Translations under genes and position numbers: made by a program
Shown: one piece after another, positions 11,600-27,816 of the stretch
Numbering within the stretch: the stretch's first letter is position 1
How the letters are laid out: every line of letters begins with the position of its first letter
The notes under the pieces: generated by a model
Databases searched by the model: none
The model's input: the letters and a program-made list of their open reading frames with translations, nothing else
What the model was told of the DNA's origin: nothing
Assembly (NCBI RefSeq): GCF_004379255.2
Contig: NC_056039.1
Location: forward strand, 9,598,501-9,662,500
Length of the DNA stretch: 64,000 nucleotides
Direction: 5' to 3'
Source: Salvia splendens
Lineage: Eukaryota > Streptophyta > Magnoliopsida > Lamiales > Lamiaceae

Positions 11600-12736
11600 A
11601 TGTCGTCGAGAACGCCGTGCAGATCGCTGGTCCCGGACATGGATCACCACGTCAAGCGCATGCTCAAGCTCATCGATGAGGACGCCGACACCTTCACCAA
11701 AAAGGTCGAGCTCTACTACCAGAGACGCCCCGAGCTCATCGCCCTCCTCGAGGATCTCTACCGGATGTACCGCTCCTTGGCCGAGCGCTACGACCATGTC
11801 ACCGGCGACCTCAGGAAGACCATGCCTTCCGACCTCCAGTCTCAGTGCTCCGGGATCACGGATCTCGGATCCGACCCCCCCTCCTCCATGCCCTCCCCTG
11901 GGACGAACCGCGCCCCTGGATTCGACTTCTTTTTAGGCCATCACGGGAAGGAAGGGGATGATCAGTCCTCCCTTTTGGAGTTTGGATCGGAATCTGACGA
12001 TTCCCCTGTGAATTACTACTCGAGCATGCATAGCAACGAGGACGAGGTGGCGAAAGAGAGGAGCGCCGCTGGCAATGGCGAAGTTTTGGAGTCGGAGTGC
12101 AAGATTCTGACGCTGTGGGAGGAGCACCGCCTCACGCACGAGAAGCTGCTGGCGTCGGAGCAGGAGGTGGTGCGACTGAGGCAGGAGCTCACGAGCAAGG
12201 GAAATCCGTTGCTGAATTTGCAGCATCAGCTCAAAGTCATGCAGAAGGAGCTCTCCGAGCTGAGAGAGAAGCTCGATGAAGAGAAGGATGAGACCGCGAA
12301 GCTGCATGAGACCATCGCGAAGTACAAGGCCGACGTTGCATTGCTTGAGGCCGGGAAGGCGGAGATGGAGGAAAAGTATGGTTTGGAAATCGAGTGGTTG
12401 AAGGCGGAGATAGAGGAGCTGCAGGAGAAGGAGGAGACGGAGATGAACGAGAAAGATGATCGGATCGACCAGATGAGCAGCCATCTGCACCAGATGCAGG
12501 TGGAGCAAGTCGATCTGATGGCTGGAGCTGAAGGTGCGCGTAAGGTGGCGGAGGAGCTCCGGTTGAAGATTAAGGAGCTGGAGAGAGAGGTGGAGAAGAA
12601 GCAGCAGATCATAGTGGCTGGTGCAGAGGAGAAGCGCGAAGCCATAAGGCAGCTCTGCTTCTCTCTTGAGCATTATCGCAACGGCTACCATCGCCTCCGT
12701 GACGTCGTCATGGGGCAGAACGCGACTACATCTTAA
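11600..12736 (+). CDS. NETWORKED (NET/KIP1-like) actin-binding protein
   Basis: Single exon, 378 residues. Residues about 12-73 match the NAB actin-binding domain of plant NET proteins: MDHHVKRMLKLIDEDADTF, YYQRRPELIALLEDLYRMY, RSLAERYDHVTG. NET proteins link actin filaments to membranes. After an acidic, Ser-rich linker (about 74-160), residues about 170-360 are a long heptad coiled coil (EQEVVRLRQEL, LREKLDEEKDETAKL, KIKELEREVEKKQQ). The Trp-rich start of canonical NAB domains (WWW-D/E-SH) is missing: the frame opens MSSRTPCRSLVPDMD and an in-frame stop lies upstream. I chose the ATG at 11600 because it is the first in frame and keeps the whole domain. The NET subgroup (NET3/NET4-like) is uncertain. 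It converges with the helicase gene. Confidence 0.85.
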   Translation: MSSRTPCRSLVPDMDHHVKRMLKLIDEDADTFTKKVELYYQRRPELIALLEDLYRMYRSLAERYDHVTGDLRKTMPSDLQSQCSGITDLGSDPPSSMPSPGTNRAPGFDFFLGHHGKEGDDQSSLLEFGSESDDSPVNYYSSMHSNEDEVAKERSAAGNGEVLESECKILTLWEEHRLTHEKLLASEQEVVRLRQELTSKGNPLLNLQHQLKVMQKELSELREKLDEEKDETAKLHETIAKYKADVALLEAGKAEMEEKYGLEIEWLKAEIEELQEKEETEMNEKDDRIDQMSSHLHQMQVEQVDLMAGAEGARKVAEELRLKIKELEREVEKKQQIIVAGAEEKREAIRQLCFSLEHYRNGYHRLRDVVMGQNATTS

Positions 12737-13392
12737 GCTTGCGTGATTTTTTTCTCTGGTCTGTGGCCGTAGTCTTCTTGTTCATAAGTAGGTCTCTGGT
12801 CTAGGTGAGTCTTTTTGACGTTGTTCGTGTCGAAATTCGTGTATCGTCCTCTTTTTCATGGTGTGTTTTGCAATTCCAAACTATTGGAAAAAATAAAACC
12901 CGACTGTGTAGTTTTCAGATTGTGTAGCCTATGTAACAAATGGCATACCTGCCATGCATGTAGTGTAGGAAATCAACACAGATCAGTGTGTGATTGATTG
13001 GCATATGGTATATACACAAGCCTGGTTTTATCATTTTCCTCACTTAAAACTGGATGACCATTTATTGATATGCAGTTCCATAAAAACAAGAAAATTCCTG
13101 GCTTTATTTACAAAATCGAAGATGGTGGCAGGTTAGTCAATCCAAAACAGGTGAGTTACATAAACATTGGTGAGGTAAAAAAACCACCTCAGTGTACAAG
13201 ACTATCTTCATTTCAGCACATTTTTGTACGCAACGTTCCACATCACAGCGCGAAGATGTCTTGAAGCAAAGAGAAGTTTTCCTTTCTGTCAATCGATGAG
13301 ATAAGATTATGACTAGTAAACAGAAGCAAGGACGAGGAAAGCATCAAAATTCGACCTAAAGCTCTAGCGACCTTCAGGTCCGGTCCATCTTC
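12737..13392. other. Convergent 3' ends of the NET and helicase genes
   Basis: NET 3'UTR from the left (possible AATAAA at about 12890) and helicase 3'UTR from the right share this 656-bp stretch. No further gene seen. Confidence 0.55.
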
Positions 13393-21101
<7,709 letters not shown>

Positions 21102-21140
21102 CGCTGCAGGATAGGATGGATGAGTACGTGCACTGAGAGC

Positions 21141-21143
<3 letters not shown>

Positions 21144-21172
<29 letters not shown>
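21144..21172. repeat. (GA)n microsatellite in the helicase 5'UTR
   Basis: About 14 GA units just upstream of the helicase ATG; in the sense of the gene this is a CT-rich 5'UTR/core promoter tract of the kind common at plant transcription starts. A regulatory role is inference. Confidence 0.8.
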
Positions 21173-21174
<2 letters not shown>

Positions 21175-21179
21175 CAAAA

Positions 21180-22109
21180 TGGGTGGGGTTTTGGAGTTGG
21201 GCTTTAGATGTTTATGGGCTGTTTACCGTTGGGCTAGGTTTCAAACGACGTTTCTCTATTTAATATGACTATATTTTCAAATTTAAGTTTGTTTTGATTG
21301 AAACTACATCTAACCAGTATAGTAGTAGTAATATAAATTTAAAAAGGAGTATGATTGTGTGAGTGTTTTATAGCAGAGTGGCTAATGTCTGAGACCAATG
21401 GTCCTGGATTCGAATTTTCGTGACACGGTCTTTAAATATTTGTTGATTTTACAATAAAAAAATAAAGTATAATCATATTTGTATGGATTGTATGTTAGAT
21501 AAGAAAGATATCAAATTGGAATGGAGGTCCATCTTTTGTTTGTGGGACTTCTAAGTTATCTCTAGATTTGTGAGTTTAGAATGGACATGAGATGTATGAT
21601 TTACGTGGAGAATAAAAGGGGTAATAAATAATAATTGGTTGAAGTCGAGCTGATTATCAAGAGTAATCGAGCATAATAATAACCATTATCGAGATTAAGC
21701 CTAACTCAAGCTACTAACTTGCTACTCTTTAATGACACGAGGCTTCATTAATATTTCGACCACGTTAAATTTATTGAGTATTGAACAAAATATTGCATCT
21801 AAATATGTTTAATTGTCGAAATATACTTTAATAATTAAAATGAGCATTTCTCACGCAATATTTAAATTTAATGCTGCAGTTGTCAATAAAATCACCATAA
21901 GTTAAACCTGAGAACACGACTAACTTATAATATTGTTAAAATATACTATCATTTGATTTGTCATCCCTATCCAACTATTGGAAATTTCACGCTTGATTTA
22001 TAAGTATTGCAAAAAAAATTGAGGACCAACTACAGTACCATCTTAGATAACTAAACAGAATTAAGTTGTAACTAAACAGTTAAATCCATTAAAAATAACT
22101 AGCATAATT
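21180..22109. other. Helicase promoter and AT-rich spacer with a SINE-like fragment
   Basis: No protein gene seen. At 21371-21432 there is a tRNA-like pair of Pol III boxes: an A-box-like TAGCAGAGTGGCTAA and a B-box-like GGATTCGAAT. Together they suggest a decayed SINE. The rest is AT-rich. Confidence 0.45.
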
Positions 22110-22183
22110 GGCCTATTAGCTCAGTTGGTTAGAGCGTCGTGCTAATAACGCGAAGGTCGCAGGTTCGAAACCTGCATGGGCCA
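22110..22183 (+). tRNA. tRNA-Ile (anticodon AAT)
   Basis: 74 bases. The acceptor stem pairs GGCCTAT with ATGGGCC and includes one T-G wobble at position 5. The D arm contains the A box TAGCTCAGTTGG (22117-22128). The anticodon loop is CTAATAA with anticodon AAT at 22144-22146. The T arm holds the B box GGTTCGAAACC (22162-22172). The discriminator is A and no CCA tail is encoded by the tRNA body, as in nuclear tRNA genes. A TTTTT Pol III terminator starts at 22185. No intron. The A34 would be edited to inosine to read AUU, AUC and AUA. Confidence 0.97.
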
Positions 22184-22184
22184 A

Positions 22185-22189
22185 TTTTT
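22185..22189 (+). terminator. Pol III terminator of the tRNA-Ile gene
   Basis: A five-T run directly after the tRNA 3' end. Confidence 0.85.
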
Positions 22190-22511
22190 CTTTATTATTT
22201 TTATACCTTTGATTTATTTATTTATTTACCTTTAATTTCATATCAGAGTAGTATCACATATTCACTCACATAAATGGTGTAGAACAAACTTAAACACACT
22301 AATCAAGACGGTTTAAAGATTCAACAAGAGTACCAAATTAATTAAAAAATTAAACAAGCAAATCAAAATCTTATACTATCAAGCAATAAACCATTCTATG
22401 ATCAAGTATTTATTTTTCCTACAAGGGTAGAAAGTGAGCGATTACCCAATTAATTGAAACAAACCAGAGTTTCACGCATATTCTCAACCGCGAACTTTCG
22501 TATTTATATTA
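22190..22511. other. AT-rich spacer, nothing recognised
   Basis: Between the tRNA terminator and the Helitron-like end; no coding or structural signal seen. Confidence 0.5.
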
Positions 22512-22538
22512 CTAGTTAAACCCACGCGCGATGCGCGA
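22512..22538 (-). other. Helitron-type 3' terminus (hairpin plus CTAG)
   Basis: Five-base-pair GC hairpin with a three-base loop, ten bases, then CTAG at 22515-22512 on the minus strand, followed by T in flanking DNA. Confidence 0.65.
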
Positions 22539-23146
22539 ATAGCGGTCTTTAGTAAATATCGACTTTAATAAGTGTATTATAAGGTATACTCTTCATATTT
22601 CTATAGTAGATAAATTATTTTAGCAAAAAATTTAAGATAAATATATTCCCGTTGTCTCATGCGGACTTTTATACTTCAATTTATCTCACTCAATTACCTT
22701 GACATAGAAGAAGTAATAGATTAAAGAAAATGTAACGATATGAAAATAAAATAAAACAAAACTAAGAATGAAATAAAAGTAAACAATGTGTTGGTTTTCG
22801 ACAATAAACAACAATGAAAGGAATACAATTCAAATATAAACAAATGAAAATATCCTTTGTAGGGATGTATTCATTTCCTTTTTCTATATTTCCTCCTTTT
22901 TCCTTCTTAATCTATACCGTCAATTACATCAATCCGATGGATGAAAAAATTCGCAGATCACATTAAATTTTAATCAATTAAATATCTAAAAAGGGCAGAT
23001 TTGGTATATTATTATGTTGCAGTTACGGAAATTCCATGATTCTCTCCTTGAAGATATTCACGTTCTTTATTCACATCTCACGTTGAAGAAGGAAGGGATT
23101 TTACTTAGGCTTTTAGGTTTTTTTTAATTCGCAAATTTGCAGCAAG

Positions 23147-23336
23147 GTTTCAAGAAGAGCAAATTTGAAGAAGGTGAAGCAGTCGATTTCCTCCGGCGGC
23201 AAACTCGCCGAATTCCTGAACTCGCTCTTCGCCGGCGGAAACATGAAGAAGAGCAAAATCGGCGGTGACGTGTCGCTGTCGCTGAAATCCACAAACGCAT
23301 CGACGTGTCGCTGTCGCTGAAATCCATAGGGAAATA
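23147..23336 (+). pseudogene. Captured fragment of a BIG GRAIN1-like gene
   Basis: A plus-strand frame reads KQSISSGGKLAEFLNSLFAG, then GNMKKSKIGG. It resembles the conserved PISPGGRLASFLNSLF block of plant BIG GRAIN1 (auxin-related, grain/organ size) proteins. Only this block is present, with no start and no end. It finishes in a 25-bp direct repeat (23267 and 23302, period 35) that carries the frame into a stop. Identification rests on this one motif, so it is tentative. Confidence 0.45.
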
Positions 23337-23683
23337 ATATCTTGGTGGTTATGGAAGTTTCCATGAAATCCTCCCATGAAGATCTTCCGTTTTTTTCATC
23401 TTGTTCACGCGTTCCAGACGCTTTTTTTGCAGTTTTCCATCTTTGCAATTCGAAACATAGTATTTGGGTTGTTGCAATTTTCGTCTCTCGCGGCTGCTCG
23501 ATCCTAGGTTTTTCTATCTTGTTACGCCGGCGTTGTTAGAATCGTTCAAAACAAAGAGGACAATTCAATTTGTTGACTGGTAATTTCATAGATTAAATTT
23601 CCAAATGATTATGATTTGTGTTGCACTTAGGGTGATGGGTGATTTTTGCTAAAATGGGTCAAAAAACAACACTCGATGTTTGC

Positions 23684-23956
23684 AGGTGCCCAACTGGTTT
23701 CAAATGCGGCATCAATTACCAGGCACCGACAGTGGTGCCAGGGGGTGATCTTGCACAGCTGAAGCGCGCAGTGTGCATGCTCAGCAACAACACAGCTGTA
23801 GCTGAAGTTTTCTCCCAAATCAACCACAGATTCGATCTTATGTATTCCAAGCGAGCATTTGTGCACTGGTATGTAGGTGAAGGTATGGAGGAAGGTGAAT
23901 TCTCAGAAGCACGTGAGGATCTTGCTGCCCTTGAAAGGGAGTACGAGGAAGTGTAG
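23684..23956 (+). pseudogene. Captured alpha-tubulin C-terminal fragment
   Basis: About 90 codons match the last exon of plant alpha-tubulin: [64 protein letters not shown]. The fragment begins right after a TTTGCAG acceptor-like sequence, as if one genomic exon with its intron edge was picked up. It ends at a TAG directly after EEV, so the acidic GAE... tail of real alpha-tubulins is lost. The GTP-binding N-terminal two thirds of tubulin is absent, so it cannot make a working tubulin. The frame is otherwise open, indicating recent capture or some constraint. Confidence 0.85.
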
Positions 23957-24550
23957 TGTAAATAATGACCGACCGCGATTATGAAACATTCCTTCAGGGT
24001 TTAGCTCTCGGCTTGTCTAGGGCAGTAATTTAAAACGATACGTGTAATGCACAAAATGATGAAGTATAATGGATTTTTTTACTATATAATGCATAATACG
24101 TGAGCGGCAATGCATAGGGTATAAGTATTGGGTCGTAGTATTGATGTTTGGCACACGTTTGTTTTGACCCCTAAGGGTTTATTAAGTCTAGAGGCTAGGG
24201 TATAGTACGTACACATAATTACAATGTTTAAGAATAGCTTGTATTTGACCTATAAATAAATCACGTAAGCTTCCAATTTACATAGTATACTATTTATAGT
24301 TGGTACAAATAATGCACCAAATGAAAATGCGTAATGGATTAAATTGACAGTATAATGCATAATATGTTATTTGCAATGTATACGTATACATAATATGCCT
24401 TGTCCCTCTAGGGCTTAAATATCGGTTAGTACTATATAATGATCAAAATCTGAACTGCAATGCATACGAATAAAATTTACCGTGTTTCGTTGTTTGGCAC
24501 ACGGTTCTTGTTTCCCCCAAGGGTTTAATAAGATTAGGGGCTAGGGTATA

Positions 24551-25150
24551 GTACGTACACATTAATTACAAATTGTAAAACAATTCGAATAATGCACCAA
24601 ATTGTAGCGAGTAATGCATATTATTAACTGTATAATGCAAATTATGTGAACTGCAATGCATACGAATAAGATTTACCGTGTTTCGTTGTTTGGCACACGG
24701 TTCTTGTTTCCCCCAAGGGTTTAATAAGATTAGGGGCTAGGGTATAGTACGTACACATTAATTACAAATTGTAAAACAATTCGAATAATGCACCAAATTG
24801 TAGCGAATAATGCATATTATTGACTGTATAATGCAAATTATGTGAACTGCAATGCATACGAATAAGATTTACCGTGTTTCGTTGTTTGGCACACGGTTCT
24901 TGTTTCCCCCGAGGGTTTAATAAGATTAGGGGCTAGGGTATAGTACGTACACATTAATTACAAATTGTAAAACAATTCGAATAATGCACCAAATTGTAGC
25001 GAGTAATGCATATTATTGACTGTATAATGCAAATTATGTGAACTGCAATGCATACGAATAAGATGTACCGTGATACGATGCTTGGCACACGTTTCTTGTT
25101 TCCCCCCAGGGTTTAATAAGATTAGGGGCTAGGGTATAGTACGTACATAT
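24551..25150 (+). repeat. 196-bp tandem repeat, about three copies plus diverged partial units
   Basis: Landmark GTACGTACACATTAATTAC starts at 24551, 24747 and 24943, and GTACGTACATAT at 25139, i.e. exact 196-bp spacing. Units are nearly identical (a few substitutions such as attaactg/attgactg). Each contains AATGCACCAAATTGTAGCG, TTGGCACACG and GGGTTTAATAAGATTAGGGG. A diverged, longer relative with the same landmark lies upstream at 24205. Confidence 0.95.
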
Positions 25151-25944
25151 AGCAACATCTTGTGTCTTGCACTAGGTCATGTTTTTGTTATTGTTATTCG
25201 AACTTTATATCTGTCATTATGCAACGTTTGATTTTTATTTAAACAAGTCAACTTTGTATCAGTTGTGTTCTGATGAATTATTTTGTTTGTTCCCAATTTT
25301 TTTTTTCTAGGTCATAATGCAACGTTTTAGTAAAATAATGCACTAAAATGTCTATTGCAGAATTGATATCCGATTTTAATATTCCATGGACCCCTGAATT
25401 CTGGCAAAACGATTAAATTAGAAAATTCACTTATTGGAATAAATAATGCAGCCCGTTGATACGTCTTATTCAATACAAAATTTTAAATAATGATAATTTC
25501 TTGGTAAATAATGCAACGTTTTAATCAAATAATGCACTAATTTATCTAATGTTGAATTTATATCCAGTTGAAATAAACCATGCACCCCTGAACAACGTTT
25601 ATATCCACTTTAAATTTATCATGCATACTTCTTATAATGCATAATTAACTGTAAATAATGACGATATAATTACACATAATGCTCAGACTTTGCATATACA
25701 CAATTATTATCGTAACGAACACTACATTGCAAATAATGACAGTCGATAAAGGAGTAATGCACAAATTGTAAAACACAATGCACAATCTATAATGCTGAAT
25801 ACGAACAATTTACCCAAATCTAAATCATTAGCTAATATCCAAACGCACTTATTAAGTTGCGAAAAAGTACAGTTTTAAATTGAAACATCTATCCGAATAT
25901 CAGTTTACCCATTAACCAAGATCTCCCTATAGCCGAACCAAAAC

Positions 25945-27156
25945 TCACTCCAAACCACAATTCTCGTCAACTGCATCGTCAATGTCTGATCTTAGCCGCT
26001 TCTCTGATATGGAACAAACAAAGTAAAACATCAAAACATTATCAATAAATCAGAATAAATAATGCTGCTAGCTTTTTACAGATTAATGCATCTATCATAT
26101 GAAATAATGCATAATACAACCTCATAATGCATTAAAAATTACTCATAATGCATTGTCTAAACACAAAAATGCACATGTGTTACACAAAAAATGTATTAAA
26201 CAATATAAATAATACGACTCATATAATGCACACAATACTACAAAAAAATGCACTATTACTGATTCACAATGCAGTACCAACACAACATAATAAAAAAACT
26301 TTCATACTAACTGGGCAGCTATTACAACAAACCCAATACCCTTAGTAATGCATAATTTAGTAAACATAATGCATAAATTATGTTCCATAATGCACAGTCT
26401 ATACTAAAAAATGCACATATGTACTCTTTCTTGAGTTTAGTCACTAAAACACACAACACCCTACATATTGCATAATTTACTGCACATAATGAATACCACT
26501 CATCCTGACTGGGTAAATATTAGTACACACCCAATACGCTTAGTAATGCATGATTTAGTAAACATAATGCATACATCATGTTCAATAATGCACAGTACAA
26601 ACTAAAAAATGCACATATGTACTATTTACTGATTGTAGTCACTAAAACACACAACACCATACATATTGCATACTTTTCTGCACATAATGACGGTTTCAGT
26701 ATAGACATAATGCACTAATCAAACCATATAATATATAAAAGTAACAAATCATCAATCAGATTCCTCTGTAAAAATCTGAGGCAACAAACCAATACAACCA
26801 ATGACCAATGTTAAAAGCAACATAATGCATACATAATGATACATAATGCACTGTCAGGCCTAAAAAATGCACACGGAATTCTTCCATAATGCATTCTGCA
26901 ACACACTACCTACTCTACATAATTCAATGAATATCCAACCATATACATAATGCACTAATCCTAATAAACAATACATGTATATACTCTTGAGCACTGGACA
27001 TCACAATACCCCTAAAATGCTAGTTGTACAGCACGTAATTAAACTAGACATCTAAATAAGGCTATTCGCATTCATACTACTGAAATGCACAACCAACGAG
27101 TGCAATTTACCTGCTTCCTGCGATGCTTGCGCGCGGGGACGACCTCTTTTTGTCAT
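25945..27156 (-). CDS. Predicted small AT-hook protein, two coding exons, inside the composite element
   Basis: Exon 27156-27111 reads MTKRGRPRAQASQEA; exon 26003-25945 completes it with EKRLRSDIDDAVDENCGLE and a stop, 34 residues in all. The phases match exactly, with GT donor at 27110 and CAG acceptor at 26004. A likely non-coding first exon ends at about 27327 (GAGCAG then gtaagc) and its intron ends in TTTATTCCAG just before 27163. KRGRPR is an AT-hook core, which binds the minor groove of AT-rich DNA. The 1.1-kb intron is full of AATGCA. I do not recognise the protein. It could be the remnant N-terminus of a larger captured or transposon gene (FAR1/MULE-like proteins were considered, without proof). 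Confidence 0.4.
26141..26700 (+). repeat. Second tandem array, period about 198 bp
   Basis: Landmark CTTAGTAATGCAT at 26341 and 26539. Shared blocks include TTTAGTAAACATAATGCAT, AAAAAATGCACATATGTACT and CACTAAAACACACAACACC. A third, more diverged unit begins around 26141. Sequence differs from the 196-bp array although the period is similar. Confidence 0.75.
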
Positions 27157-27778
27157 TTTTGATCTGGAATAAACCGAAATAAATAAGATACTTGCACCGA
27201 GACGTGGTAAACCCAACACAATGTCGCGGACTCATAATCAGAGAAAACCCTAGACGATTACCTGGGTAAAAACGATATCCTAAAGTCTAGGCATACGCTT
27301 AGTTGACTGATTTCATAATGCTTACCTGCTCGATTTGTTGAATATGGCGTGCAAACACGACAACGCCGGTCGATTTTGTGGCAGCGGTAACTGCGGTGGA
27401 GTGGAATCGACGCAAATCGGTGGCGGAGGCTGTGGAATTCGAAATGTGGCGGATGTAAGTAGGGTTGAGAGAGGGGAAGGAGTGGGAGAGTTGAGGAGTC
27501 GGCTGGAGTAAATGGGAGAAAACTAAAGAGTGGAAGATTGCAAATCCCGTGACATCCGCACATCCCAAAACAAAAGGCGGTTCCAATTTAGGGACTTTAC
27601 TAAATTACCCCCATAATGCACAACGAAAGGAGCTATAATGCAACGCGGAAATAATTAATTAGGATTAACGTGGTCCGTTGATTGGATGGATCTAATGGCT
27701 ATTATTAAGAAGAGAAAAGGATCTTAGAGTGGAAAAGGAGAATAGTGCAACCCTTCCTTTGTATCCTTATTACTTATA

Positions 27779-27779
27779 A

Positions 27780-27815
<36 letters not shown>
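27779..27815. repeat. (AAT)n microsatellite
   Basis: About twelve AAT units at the right edge of the composite region. Confidence 0.9.

Positions 27816-27816
<1 letters not shown>

Larger units (their letters stand above)
24040..27660 (+). repeat. AATGCA-rich domain
   Basis: By hand count about 51 AATGCA hexamers occur on the plus strand in 3.6 kb, usually as (C/A)ATAATGCA(C/T). The reverse complement TGCATT is found only a few times, mostly where the palindrome AATGCATT forms. The motif runs through the 196-bp array, through unique sequence, through a second array (about 26141-26700) and past the AT-hook gene exons, then stops near 27655. This is not a simple microsatellite, because spacing and flanks vary. 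Confidence 0.8.
22512..27815 (-). mobile_element. Composite Helitron-like region with captured gene fragments
   Basis: On the minus strand the left boundary reads GTGGGTTTAACTAG followed by T, preceded by a GC-rich hairpin (22525-22537: CGCGC, loop GAT, GCGCG). A hairpin about 10 bases before CTAG, with insertion next to T, is the 3' signature of plant Helitrons. The other end was not found; it is placed only roughly at the (AAT)n tract near 27779-27815. Inside are BIG GRAIN1-like and alpha-tubulin fragments on the plus strand, a 196-bp tandem array, an AATGCA-rich domain and a small AT-hook gene on the minus strand. The region may be several nested elements; no Rep/helicase gene is present. 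Confidence 0.5.

Noticed and set aside
11933..12691. 252-codon open frame on the minus strand opposite the NET gene
   Set aside because: It is the antisense of the coiled-coil codons (GAG/CTC-rich) and encodes a Leu-rich sequence without domain features; no promoter or splice logic.
13070..13264. 64-codon plus-strand frame after the NET gene
   Set aside because: Lies in the antisense of the helicase 3'UTR; no domain.
22830..23000. Second, plus-oriented Helitron 5' end
   Set aside because: The 'ccgtcaattacatcaatccgatgg' words resemble Helitron subterminal sequence, but no TC start next to A could be fixed.
24551..25150. CRISPR-like regular spacing
   Set aside because: Units are contiguous 196-bp repeats without distinct spacers, in a eukaryotic nuclear context.
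27299..27586. 95-codon minus-strand frame upstream of the AT-hook gene
   Set aside because: More likely promoter and 5'UTR of the AT-hook transcript; low-complexity and crosses the probable donor at 27326.
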